Assembly: GCA_036351775.1 (NCBI GenBank)
Contig: JAZBPX010000005.1
Span: 35,904-99,903 of the forward strand
DNA length: 64,000 nucleotides
Direction: 5' to 3'
DNA from: Pacificimonas sp036351775
GTDB lineage: Bacteria; Pseudomonadota; Alphaproteobacteria; Sphingomonadales; Sphingomonadaceae
Shown: piece after piece, positions 34,520 through 43,477 of the stretch
Position numbering within the stretch: position 1 is the first letter of the stretch
Layout of the letters: every line of letters begins with the position of its first letter
Notes under the pieces: model-generated
What the model was told of the DNA's origin: nothing
Database searches by the model: none
Seen by the model: only the letters and a program-made list of their open reading frames with translations
Program-made: the position numbers and the translations under genes

Positions 34520-34951
34520 ATGTCCATCCTGAAAACCCTTCGCGGCGGGAAAGCCGATGAATTCGAGGTCGCCAAGACCGAAGCCGAATGGCGCGCCGAA
34601 CTGACACCGGAGCAGTTCGCCGTCCTGCGCAAGGAAGCGACCGAGCCGCCGGGTTCCTCGCCGCTGAACGGCGAAAAGCGCGACGGGATGTTCATCTGCG
34701 CGGGCTGCGGGACCGACCTGTTCCCGGCGGAGACCAAATATGAAAGCGGCACCGGCTGGCCGAGTTTTTACGCGCCGGTCGAGGGCGGCGTGGAGACGAA
34801 GACCGACTTCAAGATGGTACTGCCGCGGACCGAGGTGCACTGCGCCAGCTGCGGCGGGCATCTGGGGCACGTGTTCGACGATGGCCCCGCGCCGACGGGA
34901 AAGCGCTATTGCATGAACGGCGCGGCGATGGAATTTCGGGCGGCGGACTAG
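34520..34951 (+). CDS. msrB: Peptide-methionine (R)-S-oxide reductase
   Basis: It repairs the R-epimer of methionine sulfoxide in proteins. The 143-residue protein has the structural zinc cysteines C60/C63 and C108/C111 and the catalytic C131 in KRYCMNGAAMEF. The usual 'N-S-A' after the catalytic Cys is 'N-G-A' here, a mild variant. SGTGWPSF (77-84) is the conserved substrate pocket. There is no signal peptide, so it is cytoplasmic. It is probably monocistronic; a G/C-rich hairpin lies 125 bp downstream. Confidence 0.94.
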   Translation: MSILKTLRGGKADEFEVAKTEAEWRAELTPEQFAVLRKEATEPPGSSPLNGEKRDGMFICAGCGTDLFPAETKYESGTGWPSFYAPVEGGVETKTDFKMVLPRTEVHCASCGGHLGHVFDDGPAPTGKRYCMNGAAMEFRAAD

Positions 34952-35074
34952 GTTCGCGCGTCGTCGCCTATCCTAATTGGCAGGGCGCGGAACAAAGCCT
35001 TGGCCACGGGCTTTGAAGCCTTGACCCCGACGGCGCTTCCCCCCCCTGCCGAGGGGTCAACTGCCCAGAGAGAC

Positions 35075-35117
35075 GGGCCGCGGAAGCGATCAATCCCCCC
35101 GAACGCTTCAGCGGCCC
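35075..35117. terminator. Long G/C-rich hairpin
   Basis: A 14-base arm (GGGCCGCGGAAGCG) pairs with CGCTTCAGCGGCCC with one mismatch around a 15-nt loop. There is no clear T-tract after it on either strand. Lying between msrB and the flavoenzyme, it may be a terminator for msrB; an unrelated structured leader is an alternative. Confidence 0.35.
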
Positions 35118-35180
35118 GCTCCATTTTCCAGACCTGAATATGATGTAACGGTTCGGCCCCGCCCGTCGTAATGACGGGGC

Positions 35181-36581
35181 ATGACCGATATCTACGACAT
35201 CGCAATCATCGGCGCCGGTTCCGGCGGCCTTTCCGTGGCGGCCGGCGCGGCCCAGCTTGGCCGGAAGGTCGTGCTGTTCGAGGCGGGCGCGATGGGCGGC
35301 GACTGCCTGAACGTGGGCTGCGTGCCGTCGAAATCCCTGATCGCGGCGGCCGAGCGGGCACATGCGGCGCGGGCCTCCGCCGACTTTGGTATGACCGCTG
35401 AGCCGGCCGTCGATTTCGCGCGGGTGATGGCGCATGTTCAGGAGGTGATCGCCGGGATCGCGCCACATGACAGCCAGGAACGCTTCGAGGGGCTTGGCGC
35501 GGCGGTGGTGCGGGAACTTGCTAGGCTGACGGGTGACGGGCATGTCGAGGCGGGCGGCAAGACCTACCGCGCGAAACGGATCGTACTGGCGACCGGCTCC
35601 CGGCCAGCGACGCCGCCCATTCCGGGTCTCTCCGACGTGCCCTACCTGACCAACGAGACGATCTGGGAGCTGCGGGAGCAGCCGGAGCATCTCGTGATTC
35701 TCGGCGGCGGGAATATCGGCGTGGAGCTGGGGCAGGCGTTCCGGCGGTTGGGGTCGAATGTAACGATCATCGAACGCGACAAGGCGATGGCGAAGGACGA
35801 CCAAGAGCTGGTCGATGTGGTCCGCGCGGCTTTGAAGGACGATGGCGTTACCCTGCATGAGGGTGTCGCTGCGGACCGGATGTCGAAGGGGCCGGACGGG
35901 ATCACCGTGCACGGGCCGGACGGCTTCGCGGTGACGGGGACGCACCTGCTGGTGGCCGCCGGGCGGCAGGCGAATGTCGACGATCTGGGGCTGGAGGCCG
36001 CGGGCGTCGAGTATGACCGCGCTATCAAGGTCGATGACCGGCTGCGGACCTCCAACAAGAAGATTTTCGCCATTGGCGACTGCCGGGTTGGACCGCAGTT
36101 CACCCACGCGGCGGGCTATGATGCGGGGATCGTGATCCGGAATGTCGTATTTCGGCTGCCGGCAAAGGCGGATTACACCGCGATGCCTTGGGTGACCTTC
36201 ACCGATCCGGAGCTGGCGCAGATCGGCATGACCGAAGCCGAGGCGCGCGAGACGAAGCCGGACGTGGACGTCTACGAAGCCTCGCTGGGCGACAATGACC
36301 GCGCGCGGGCGGAACGCCGCAAGGAAGGCCGCCTGAAGCTGGTCCTGTCGAAGGGGAAGATCGTCGGTGTGTCGATCGTCGGGCTGCACGCCGGCGAGCT
36401 GATCCACCCCTGGTCCATCGCGATGGCGAACGGGATGAAGGTGCGCGACCTGACTGGCTTCATCGCGCCCTATCCAACGCTGGGCGAGATCACCAAAACC
36501 GGCGCGGGCAGCGTGTTCCGGGAGAAGCTGTTCTCCCCGACCGTGCGCAAGCTGACCGGCCTGCTGGCGAAGCTGCCCTGA
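35181..36581 (+). CDS. Dihydrolipoamide-dehydrogenase / mercuric-reductase-like flavoprotein disulfide reductase
   Basis: The 466-residue class I pyridine nucleotide-disulfide oxidoreductase has the FAD motif GAGSGG (11-16), a redox-active disulfide C42/C47 in GDCLNVGCVPSK, and an NAD(P)-binding GGGNIGVELGQ near 173-183. A second FAD block, FAIGDCR, precedes the dimerisation domain. The C-terminus lacks the usual His-x4-Glu pair in clear form and the paired cysteines of MerA, so it is neither a typical Lpd nor MerA. It stands alone, not with pyruvate-dehydrogenase genes. Substrate is unknown. Confidence 0.88.
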   Translation: MTDIYDIAIIGAGSGGLSVAAGAAQLGRKVVLFEAGAMGGDCLNVGCVPSKSLIAAAERAHAARASADFGMTAEPAVDFARVMAHVQEVIAGIAPHDSQERFEGLGAAVVRELARLTGDGHVEAGGKTYRAKRIVLATGSRPATPPIPGLSDVPYLTNETIWELREQPEHLVILGGGNIGVELGQAFRRLGSNVTIIERDKAMAKDDQELVDVVRAALKDDGVTLHEGVAADRMSKGPDGITVHGPDGFAVTGTHLLVAAGRQANVDDLGLEAAGVEYDRAIKVDDRLRTSNKKIFAIGDCRVGPQFTHAAGYDAGIVIRNVVFRLPAKADYTAMPWVTFTDPELAQIGMTEAEARETKPDVDVYEASLGDNDRARAERRKEGRLKLVLSKGKIVGVSIVGLHAGELIHPWSIAMANGMKVRDLTGFIAPYPTLGEITKTGAGSVFREKLFSPTVRKLTGLLAKLP

Positions 36582-36606
36582 ACCCGCGGTTCGACCGAAA
36601 AGAAAC

Positions 36607-36652
36607 CGCGCTGCCGGGACCGGGAAAAGGGGCAAACCGGCCCGGCAGCGCG
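36607..36652 (+). terminator. Perfect 12-bp hairpin after the flavoenzyme gene
   Basis: CGCGCTGCCGGG (36607-36618) and CCCGGCAGCGCG (36641-36652) form a perfect 12-bp stem around a 22-nt loop, starting 26 bp after the stop. No U-tract follows, so factor-independent termination is uncertain. Confidence 0.5.
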
Positions 36653-36823
36653 TGAGATCGGCGGCGGCCCCGTTTGGGGAATGGGGGGACGCGGGGTCCG
36701 CTGGCCGTTCTTGTCCTTGTTTACGGGGCGCGGGGCGAAATTCCCTTGCCCCTCGCCGCGATTCTTGAGCAAGGCCGGGTGGGCGTTACCGCGATGGACG
36801 CGGCGGCGCATTCGGGGAACGAG

Positions 36824-38059
36824 ATGCCAGAGATCAAACGCGCCGTGCTCGCTTATTCCGGCGGGCTCGACACCAGCGTCATCCTGAAATGGCTGCAGGA
36901 CCATTATGGCTGCGAGGTGGTGACCTACACTGCCGATCTGGGGCAGGGCGAGGAGCTGGAGCCGGCGCGCGAGAAGGCGCTGGCCGCCGGGGTGAAGCCC
37001 GAACATGTCTTTATCGAGGATGTGCGCGAGGAGTTCGTGCGCGATTATGTCTTCCCGATGATGCGCGCGAATGCGCTGTACGAGGGGCTGTACCTGCTCG
37101 GCACCGCGATTGCACGGCCCCTGATCGCCAAACGGCAGATCGAGATCGCGCACCAGGTGGGTGCGGACGCCGTGGCGCACGGCGCGACCGGCAAGGGCAA
37201 CGACCAGGTGCGGTTCGAACTGGGCTATTACGGGCTGGACCCCGACATCCGCGTCATCGCCCCTTGGCGGGAATGGGACCTGACCAGCCGCACGAAGCTG
37301 ATCGAATATGCCGAACAGCACGGCCTGTCGGTGCCGAGGGACAAGCGCGGAGAAGCCCCCTTCTCCACGGACGCGAACCTTCTGCATACCTCATCCGAAG
37401 GGAAGGTTCTGGAAGATCCGTGGGCGGAGACGCCGGACTATGTCTATTCGCGCACCAACGATCCTGAGAGCGCCCCCGATACGCCGCAATATATCGAAAT
37501 AGATTTTGAGGGCGGCGATGCGGTTGCCATCGACGGCGAAGCGCTGTCGCCCGCCGCGCTGCTGACCCGGCTGAACGAACTGGGACGGCTGCACGGGATC
37601 GGGCGACTCGATCTCGTTGAGAACCGCTTCGTCGGCATGAAATCGCGCGGCATGTACGAAACGCCGGGCGGTACGATCCTGCTGGCGGCGCACCGGGGTA
37701 TCGAGCAGCTGACGCTGGACCGGGGCGCGGCGCACCTAAAGGACGAGCTGATGCCGCGCTATGCGGAGCTGATCTACAACGGCTTCTGGTTCGCACCGGA
37801 GCGGGAGATGCTGCAGGCTGCCATCGACAAGAGCCAGGAGGACGTGACCGGGACGGTGCGGCTGAAACTGTACAAGGGCCGCGCGGATGTCGTGGGCCGC
37901 AAGTCGGAGCGTGCGTTCAACCTCTACAGCGAGGATGTGGTGACCTTCGAGGACGATTCAGGGCGCTATGATCAACGCGATGCCGCCGGGTTCATCCGTT
38001 TGAACGCGCTGCGCCTGCGCCTGCTGGGTGAGCGGCGGCGGGCCGACCGCGATAGCTGA
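36824..38059 (+). CDS. argG: Argininosuccinate synthase
   Basis: It joins citrulline and aspartate with ATP in arginine synthesis. From the ATG at 36824 (GGGGA ribosome site 4-8 bases before) the protein has 411 residues, beginning MPEIKRAVLA with the ATP PP-loop YSGGLDTS (11-18). GHGATGKGNDQVRFE-like residues, here AHGATGKGNDQVRF, bind citrulline and aspartate, and the block DLTSRTKLIEYA follows. A longer frame from 36674 opens in poorly conserved sequence. No other arginine gene lies nearby. The PepSY gene follows within 20 bp. Confidence 0.96.
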   Translation: MPEIKRAVLAYSGGLDTSVILKWLQDHYGCEVVTYTADLGQGEELEPAREKALAAGVKPEHVFIEDVREEFVRDYVFPMMRANALYEGLYLLGTAIARPLIAKRQIEIAHQVGADAVAHGATGKGNDQVRFELGYYGLDPDIRVIAPWREWDLTSRTKLIEYAEQHGLSVPRDKRGEAPFSTDANLLHTSSEGKVLEDPWAETPDYVYSRTNDPESAPDTPQYIEIDFEGGDAVAIDGEALSPAALLTRLNELGRLHGIGRLDLVENRFVGMKSRGMYETPGGTILLAAHRGIEQLTLDRGAAHLKDELMPRYAELIYNGFWFAPEREMLQAAIDKSQEDVTGTVRLKLYKGRADVVGRKSERAFNLYSEDVVTFEDDSGRYDQRDAAGFIRLNALRLRLLGERRRADRDS

Positions 38060-38078
38060 CGTGCCGGTAAGCGAACGG

Positions 38079-38801
38079 ATGCGGAAGCGCGGGTCGATGC
38101 GGCAGGTCTGGCACAGGAACGCGACGCGGCTGCACAAGTGGATCGCGCTAATCGTCGGCGTTCAGCTGTTCCTGTGGACCGCGTCGGGCCTGTTCATGAC
38201 GATCTTCCCCATCGAGGAAGTGCGCGGCGAGCATCTCGTGCGAACCGAAAGCCCGCTGCTGCTGGACGAGCCCTTCGTCATGCCCGTTTTCGACCGCGAG
38301 CCGGTGATCGGCCTAGCGCTGCGGCAGATCGACGGGCGGCCCGTGCTGGTGGTGGAGCACCCGACGCGGCGGATGATGCACGATCCCTATACCGGCGCGC
38401 ATATCATGAGCCCCGATGCGACGGGCATCCGCGAGCGGGCGGCCCGGGTCTACAAGGGTTCGGGCGAGATCGAGGCCGTGACGCTGATCGAGAGCGATCC
38501 GCCCGGCGAATATCGCGGGCGGCTGCCGGTGTGGCAGGTCCAGTTCGACGACGGCGATGCGCTGCGCCTGTATCTCGACCCGGCGACGGGCGAGGTAATT
38601 ACACGCCGGACCCGGCTGTGGCGGGTCTATGACTTCATGTGGATGCTGCACATCATGGACTATGATTCGCGTGATGATTTCAACAACCCGCTGGTCCAAG
38701 TCGCGGCGGGACTGGGGTTGTCGGTTGCCCTGTCCGGGCTGTTATTGCTGTTTTATCGGGTGCTGAAGCCGGACCGGCGGCGGATCAGCAGGACGGCGTG
38801 A
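38079..38801 (+). CDS. PepSY domain membrane protein
   Basis: About 240 residues from the ATG at 38079; GTG at 38061 and GTG at 38028, overlapping argG, are alternatives. A membrane helix near 21-43 (WIALIVGVQLFLWTASGLFM) and one near the C-terminus bracket a periplasmic PepSY-like region with VWQVQFDDGDALRLYLDPATGEV (about 160-185). The C-terminal half has LWRVYDFMWMLHIMDY, the helix pattern of PepSY_TM proteins. This is a shortened relative of the ferric-reductase-like PepSY_TM family. The function is unknown; it is probably co-transcribed with argG. Confidence 0.8.
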   Translation: MRKRGSMRQVWHRNATRLHKWIALIVGVQLFLWTASGLFMTIFPIEEVRGEHLVRTESPLLLDEPFVMPVFDREPVIGLALRQIDGRPVLVVEHPTRRMMHDPYTGAHIMSPDATGIRERAARVYKGSGEIEAVTLIESDPPGEYRGRLPVWQVQFDDGDALRLYLDPATGEVITRRTRLWRVYDFMWMLHIMDYDSRDDFNNPLVQVAAGLGLSVALSGLLLLFYRVLKPDRRRISRTA

Positions 38802-38806
38802 CGCAT

Positions 38807-38906
38807 GTCATTCCCGCGAACGCGGGAATCCAGTCGCGCTCCACTCCGAAGACAGACCCGGCTTCGCCCTCGCTTTCCTCTGGATTCCCGCGTTCGCGGG
38901 AATGAC
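38807..38906. repeat. Paired palindromic element (family A), copy 2
   Basis: Inverted units GTCAT-TCCCGC-GAAC-GCGGGA-ATCC and its complement, about 100 bp overall. The two central stem bases differ from copy 1 with matching changes on both sides. It lies directly after the PepSY gene stop. Confidence 0.9.
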
Positions 38907-38964
38907 GGGAAGGTGTGACGGCACTTCCCGCCCGGATAAGCGATGTGCTACGCTAATCCATGTT

Positions 38965-39435
38965 ATGACTGTTGCGCCCTCTTCCGAACCCGGCCGGGAT
39001 CCGCAGCTTGATCCGGTGGAGGCGCATGCGCTCGACTTCCTGCGCCGCTACGCGATTGCGCTGCAGACGCATGACGTCGACAAGGTTCACCCGTTCCTGT
39101 GCATGCCGGTCATCGTGTCCCGGCTGGATGACACCCATTTCATTCGTGACGATGCGGACCTGCGCGCCTTTATCGACGAGGTGCTGCGCCATTTCCGGGA
39201 CAATGGAATCGTCACGCTGGAGCCCGAACTGCTGAGCTTCACCGGATCGCTGGACGACCGGGTGTCCATGGTCGTGCGCTGGCGGGAATGCGATGCGGCC
39301 GGCCTGTGCCGTATGTCGGAAGATAACAGCTATACGCTGGAAGATACGCACCAGGGCTGGTGCATCGTCGGCGTGGACATCGCGGAGCGCGAACGGCGCG
39401 GCCTTGCTGGTGACTGGAGGCCCGGCGAGGCCTGA
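38965..39435 (+). CDS. Unknown protein, NTF2-like fold suspected
   Basis: The 156-residue product starts at ATG 38965, just after the palindromic element; the longer frame from 38902 reads through the repeat and is rejected. It opens with a helix (VEAHALDFLRRYAIALQTHDV) followed by DKVHPFLCMPVIV and strands, the order of SnoaL/NTF2-like domains (helix, then curved sheet). There are no signal peptide or membrane segments. It may be a small enzyme or a ligand-binding protein. No neighbour gives a hint. Confidence 0.6.
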   Translation: MTVAPSSEPGRDPQLDPVEAHALDFLRRYAIALQTHDVDKVHPFLCMPVIVSRLDDTHFIRDDADLRAFIDEVLRHFRDNGIVTLEPELLSFTGSLDDRVSMVVRWRECDAAGLCRMSEDNSYTLEDTHQGWCIVGVDIAERERRGLAGDWRPGEA

Positions 39436-39536
39436 TCGCGAACTGGCAAATCGTCACCAGCTGTTAACCCCGTCTTTAAACCTTCGGCCCAGAACCCGGC
39501 TCAAGCACTTGAGGCACACACCGGGAGCGGGGCCAG

Positions 39537-41054
39537 ATGACGACTTATTCAAGCGACGTTGCGATTATCGGTGCCGGGCCGGCGGGCCTGACGGCGGCGT
39601 ATCTGCTGACGAAGGAGGGCTATTCGGTCACGGTGATCGAAAAGGACCCGAATTATGTGGGCGGCATCAGCCGGACGGTCGAGCATGAGGGCTACCGCTT
39701 TGACATTGGCGGGCACCGGTTCTTCTCGAAGTCGAAGCAGGTGGTGGACCTGTGGAACGAGATCCTGCCGGACGATTTCATCCAGCGCCCGCGGATGAGC
39801 CGCATTTATTACGAGGGGAAGTTCTACAGCTATCCCCTGCGCGCATTCGAAGCGCTGGGGAATCTGGGCATTTTCCGGTCGGCGCTGTGCATGCTGAGCT
39901 ATGCCAAGGCGCGGGTGTTTCCGAAAAGGCAAGTGAAGAGCTTCGAGGACTGGGTCTCGAACCAGTTCGGCGAGAAGCTGTTCGGTATTTTCTTCAAGAC
40001 CTACACCGAGAAGGTGTGGGGCATGGCGTGCGACGAAATTTCAGCGGACTGGGCGGCGCAGCGGATCAAGGGGCTGTCGCTCTATTCGGCGGTAATGGAC
40101 GGGCTGAAGCGTTCGCTGGGCCTCAACAAGACGCCGAATGACGGCATGGAGACGAAGACGCTGCTGGAAACCTTCCGCTATCCGCGCAAGGGGCCGGGCA
40201 TGATGTGGGAAGCGGCGCGCGACAGCGTCGTTGGCGGCGGCAACAGGGTCCTGATGGACCATGCACTGCACCAGTTGTCGGAGGACCAGGCGACGGGCCG
40301 CTGGCGCGTGCAGGCGACGACCGGGGACGGCGAGATGGTGACGGTGAACGCAGGGCATGTGATCTCCTCCGCGCCGATGCGGGAGCTCGCGAGCCGGCTG
40401 CACCCCCTGCCGCAGACGACGGCCCATGCGATGGACCTGAAATACCGCGACTTCCTGACGGTGGCCGTCATGGTGAAGTCGAAGGACCTGTTCCCCGACA
40501 ACTGGATCTACATCCACGATCCGCGTGTGCAGGTGGGGCGTATCCAGAACTTCCGGTCCTGGTCGCCGGAGATGATCCCGCACGAGGACATGGCGTGCGT
40601 AGGGCTGGAGTATTTCTGCTTCGAGGGAGACGGGCTGTGGTCGGCGGATGACGGCGACCTTGTCGAACTGGCGAAGACAGAGCTGGCAACGCTCGGCCTG
40701 TGCAATCCGGAGGACATCGAGAGCGGCGTCGTGGTGCGGCAGGAAAAGGCCTACCCGGTTTACGACGATGCCTATGCGGAGAATGTCGAGGCGATGCGGG
40801 CGGAGCTGGCCGAGAGGCACCCGACGCTGCACCTCGTGGGCCGCAACGGCATGCATAAATACAACAACCAGGATCACGCCATGATGACGGCGATGCTGAC
40901 GGTCGAAAACATTAAAGCGGGCCGCATCAAGCACGACGTCTGGACGGTCAACGAGGACGCCGAATATCACGAGGCGGGCGACGAGGGCGAAATCGAGGGT
41001 GCGGTCGAGGCGCTGTCGTCCGAGCGGCTGGTGCCGCAGAAGATCGCGGCCTGA
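39537..41054 (+). CDS. FAD-dependent amine-oxidase/UDP-galactopyranose-mutase-like protein
   Basis: The 505-residue flavoprotein has an FAD-binding Rossmann motif, GAGPAGLTA (12-20), and the RFDIGGHRFFSKS block (about 53-65) shared with the NAD(P)-binding protein family that includes protoporphyrinogen-oxidase-like and UDP-galactopyranose-mutase-like enzymes. It is probably a redox or isomerase enzyme acting on a lipid or sugar. Eight bases separate it from the GtrA gene, and the GT-C protein follows, so a role in a lipid-linked sugar pathway is likely. The exact reaction is not known. Confidence 0.78.
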   Translation: MTTYSSDVAIIGAGPAGLTAAYLLTKEGYSVTVIEKDPNYVGGISRTVEHEGYRFDIGGHRFFSKSKQVVDLWNEILPDDFIQRPRMSRIYYEGKFYSYPLRAFEALGNLGIFRSALCMLSYAKARVFPKRQVKSFEDWVSNQFGEKLFGIFFKTYTEKVWGMACDEISADWAAQRIKGLSLYSAVMDGLKRSLGLNKTPNDGMETKTLLETFRYPRKGPGMMWEAARDSVVGGGNRVLMDHALHQLSEDQATGRWRVQATTGDGEMVTVNAGHVISSAPMRELASRLHPLPQTTAHAMDLKYRDFLTVAVMVKSKDLFPDNWIYIHDPRVQVGRIQNFRSWSPEMIPHEDMACVGLEYFCFEGDGLWSADDGDLVELAKTELATLGLCNPEDIESGVVVRQEKAYPVYDDAYAENVEAMRAELAERHPTLHLVGRNGMHKYNNQDHAMMTAMLTVENIKAGRIKHDVWTVNEDAEYHEAGDEGEIEGAVEALSSERLVPQKIAA

Positions 41055-41062
41055 GCGGCACC

Positions 41063-41494
41063 TTGCGGGGGCTGAACGCGATGCTGGCCACGCTCACCAC
41101 CCGGTTCGGGATCGACCGCAGCTTTGCCGCCTATGTCGCGGTGAGCGCGGCGGCGCTGATCGCGGACGTCCTGACGCTCGACCGCCTGCTGGTGGCCGGT
41201 GTCGACGAGAGTATCGCGGCGGCGGCGGGCTATTCGCTGGGCATCCTGGTGCACTGGTTCCTGTCGACGCGCATGGTGTTCGCCGCAGAGGCCGCGGCGC
41301 AGGGAACGGCGGAGCGGGGACGGCAGAAGGCGCTGTTCGTGCTGTCCGCGCTCGTCGGCCTGACCCTGACGACGGGCATTGTCGGCGCGGGCGCGGCGAT
41401 GGGTTTCGATCCACGGCTGGCAAAGCTGGCGGCGATCGGGGTGAGCTTCTTCGCCGTGTGGCTGATCCGCCGCCTGTATATCTTCGCGCGCTAG
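41063..41494 (+). CDS. GtrA family membrane protein
   Basis: This small protein of 143 residues has four hydrophobic helices, opening with a helix (FAAYVAVSAAALIADVLTL) and a conserved GYSLGILVHWFLSTRMVF block. These are features of the GtrA family, thought to move undecaprenyl-linked glucose or related sugars across the inner membrane. The ATG could also be at 41063+15 (second Met). Only eight bases separate it from the flavoenzyme and 15 from the GT-C protein, so these three form one operon. Confidence 0.85.
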   Translation: MRGLNAMLATLTTRFGIDRSFAAYVAVSAAALIADVLTLDRLLVAGVDESIAAAAGYSLGILVHWFLSTRMVFAAEAAAQGTAERGRQKALFVLSALVGLTLTTGIVGAGAAMGFDPRLAKLAAIGVSFFAVWLIRRLYIFAR

Positions 41495-41509
41495 GTTTGC
41501 GGCGGAGCC

Positions 41510-43342
41510 ATGGCTAGCGCTGCGCCGGTGATGACGGCCCCCAGAACCGACCTGCGCATGAGCGTTCCGAGCGGCTGGCTGTGGGCGGTCCTTGCGACAT
41601 GGATTGCGTTTACCGCCTTCGCGCTGTTCGCGGCGCAGGGCCAGATGGCGAGCGCGCAGCCGCGCGGGCCGGACGATCTGCTGCGGCTGGTTCAGGTGCG
41701 GGACTGGCTGGCAGGACAGGCGCTGACCGATGTGTCGCAGTACCGGCTGAACACGCCCCACGGCGCGCCAATGCACTGGTCGCGGATCGTCGATGCGCCC
41801 ATTGCGGCGGTCGTCCTGCTGCTGACGCCGCTGGTGGGCGCGGCGAAGGCGGAACTGGCGGGGATGCTGGTGATTCCCGCGCTGACGATGCTGGCGATCA
41901 TGGTGGGCGGAACGCTGCTGGTGCGGCGCTTCGTGCCCGATCCGAAGCTGGCGATCCTCGTGCCGCTGTTCGTGGCCGCCACGCCGCTGGTGGCGGTGCA
42001 GGCCTGGCCGTTCCGGATTGATCATCATGGCTGGCAGATCGCGCTGAGTGTGGCTGCGGTCGCGGCGCTGTTTGCGAGGGACCGAACGCGCGGGTCTGCG
42101 CTGGCGGGGCTGCTGCTGGCGGTCAATCTGGCGGTGTCCATCGAGGCGCTGCCCTTTGCGGCCATGGTCGGCGGCGTGCTGGCGGTTCGCGCGGTGCTGT
42201 CGAAGGCGGAGGCCCGGCGGCTGACGGCCTATGTGGGCGCGCTGGCGGCGGTGTCCGTGCTGCTGTTCGCGGCGCTGCAACCGCCATCCCTGTGGAGCGC
42301 GGCGTGGTGCGACGCGATGATGCCCACCTATCTCGGTGCGCTGTGCGTAGCGGCGGTTCTGCTGATGGGGCTGCATCTGACGGCGGTGTCCACGCCGCTG
42401 GCGCGTGGAATCGTGATCGCGGCTGCGGGTGCGGGCGCGTTTGCGGCGCTGTCGGCCGTGAACCCGGCCTGCGCAGCGGGGCCGTTCGCGGCGCTCGACC
42501 CCATCGTGCAGGGCCATTGGTACGGGCGGATCAAGGAAGGGCTGCCGCTGTGGCACAGCGAGCCGGTCATCATCTTCTCTGTCATGGTGCCGCTGGCGCT
42601 GGGGGCCGCTGGTTATGCGCTGCTCCTCAAGGGCGGCGCGCGGCGCGCGGACGTACTGACGATGGCAGCGCTGTTTGTTGGCAGTGCGCTGCTGGGGGTG
42701 CTCGTGATGCGGGCGTCGGCGCTCGCGACGGTGCTGGCGCTGCCGGGACTTGCGGCCTTGCTGTCAGCGGGCCTCACCCGGGTTTCGGAGAAGCGGGGGC
42801 CAGCCAGACTGGTCGGCGCGGCGCTGGTGATCCTGCTGCTGTTTCCCGCAACGCCGCTGATGGCGTGGACCGCGCTTCCGAAAGGCGAGCGCGGGGCGCA
42901 GGGGGATGCTGGCAACGAACCCCTCACGCCCGCAACGACCTGCCGGGCGGCGGAGAACTATGCGCTGCTGGCGGCAATGCCGGAGACGCGGCTGCTGACG
43001 CCGCTCGATCTGGCCCCCGCGGTGTTTTATGCCTCGGACCATAGCGTGGTCGCGAGCAGTCATCACCGGAACAACGCCGGGATCGCGGCGACGCTGCGGG
43101 CGTTTCTGGGCGATGGTGAGGGTGAGGCGGCGCGGGCGCTGATGGCGGGGCGGGGGCTGACGCACCTGGTGTTCTGCGAGCGGTCGCTGGAACTGCGGGA
43201 TTATGCGGAGCGCGCGCCGGGCAGCTTTGCGGAGCGGCTGTTTACCGGCGAGGTACCAGGGTGGCTGGTGCCGGTGCCGGGGCAGGATCCGGAGAACCCG
43301 GTGCGGATTTATGCTATCGGACCAACAAAGCCGTCATCCTGA
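41510..43342 (+). CDS. GT-C-type integral membrane glycosyltransferase (putative)
   Basis: The product has 610 residues with about twelve helices. After the first helix, a periplasmic loop contains GPDDLLRLVQVRDWLAG and TPHGAPMHWSRIVDAP (about residues 50-95), resembling the acidic-motif loop of polyprenyl-phosphate-dependent GT-C enzymes and oligosaccharyltransferases. The last 150 residues are a soluble periplasmic domain. With GtrA upstream it probably transfers a polyprenyl-linked sugar to an envelope target. The final codons and stop lie inside a palindromic element that begins at 43333. Confidence 0.68.
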   Translation: MASAAPVMTAPRTDLRMSVPSGWLWAVLATWIAFTAFALFAAQGQMASAQPRGPDDLLRLVQVRDWLAGQALTDVSQYRLNTPHGAPMHWSRIVDAPIAAVVLLLTPLVGAAKAELAGMLVIPALTMLAIMVGGTLLVRRFVPDPKLAILVPLFVAATPLVAVQAWPFRIDHHGWQIALSVAAVAALFARDRTRGSALAGLLLAVNLAVSIEALPFAAMVGGVLAVRAVLSKAEARRLTAYVGALAAVSVLLFAALQPPSLWSAAWCDAMMPTYLGALCVAAVLLMGLHLTAVSTPLARGIVIAAAGAGAFAALSAVNPACAAGPFAALDPIVQGHWYGRIKEGLPLWHSEPVIIFSVMVPLALGAAGYALLLKGGARRADVLTMAALFVGSALLGVLVMRASALATVLALPGLAALLSAGLTRVSEKRGPARLVGAALVILLLFPATPLMAWTALPKGERGAQGDAGNEPLTPATTCRAAENYALLAAMPETRLLTPLDLAPAVFYASDHSVVASSHHRNNAGIAATLRAFLGDGEGEAARALMAGRGLTHLVFCERSLELRDYAERAPGSFAERLFTGEVPGWLVPVPGQDPENPVRIYAIGPTKPSS

Positions 43343-43443
43343 ACTTGTTTCAGGGTGTATGGGCCAGAATGACGCTATCGGGGTTGTGCTTGCGTTTCCC
43401 CCGCAGCGATCACGATTGGATCCTGAAACGAGTTCAGGATGAC
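43333..43443. repeat. Paired palindromic element (family A), copy 3, overlaps a gene end
   Basis: The left unit starts GTCAT-CCTGAA-CTTGT-TTCAGG and the right unit is its inverted counterpart ending GGATGAC, 111 bp overall. The first ten bases are the last codons and the stop of the GT-C gene. This copy belongs to the CCTGAA stem type also seen at 56246. Confidence 0.9.
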
Positions 43444-43477
43444 GGGCTTTGGGATTGCGGGTTTGCCGACCGGGGCC

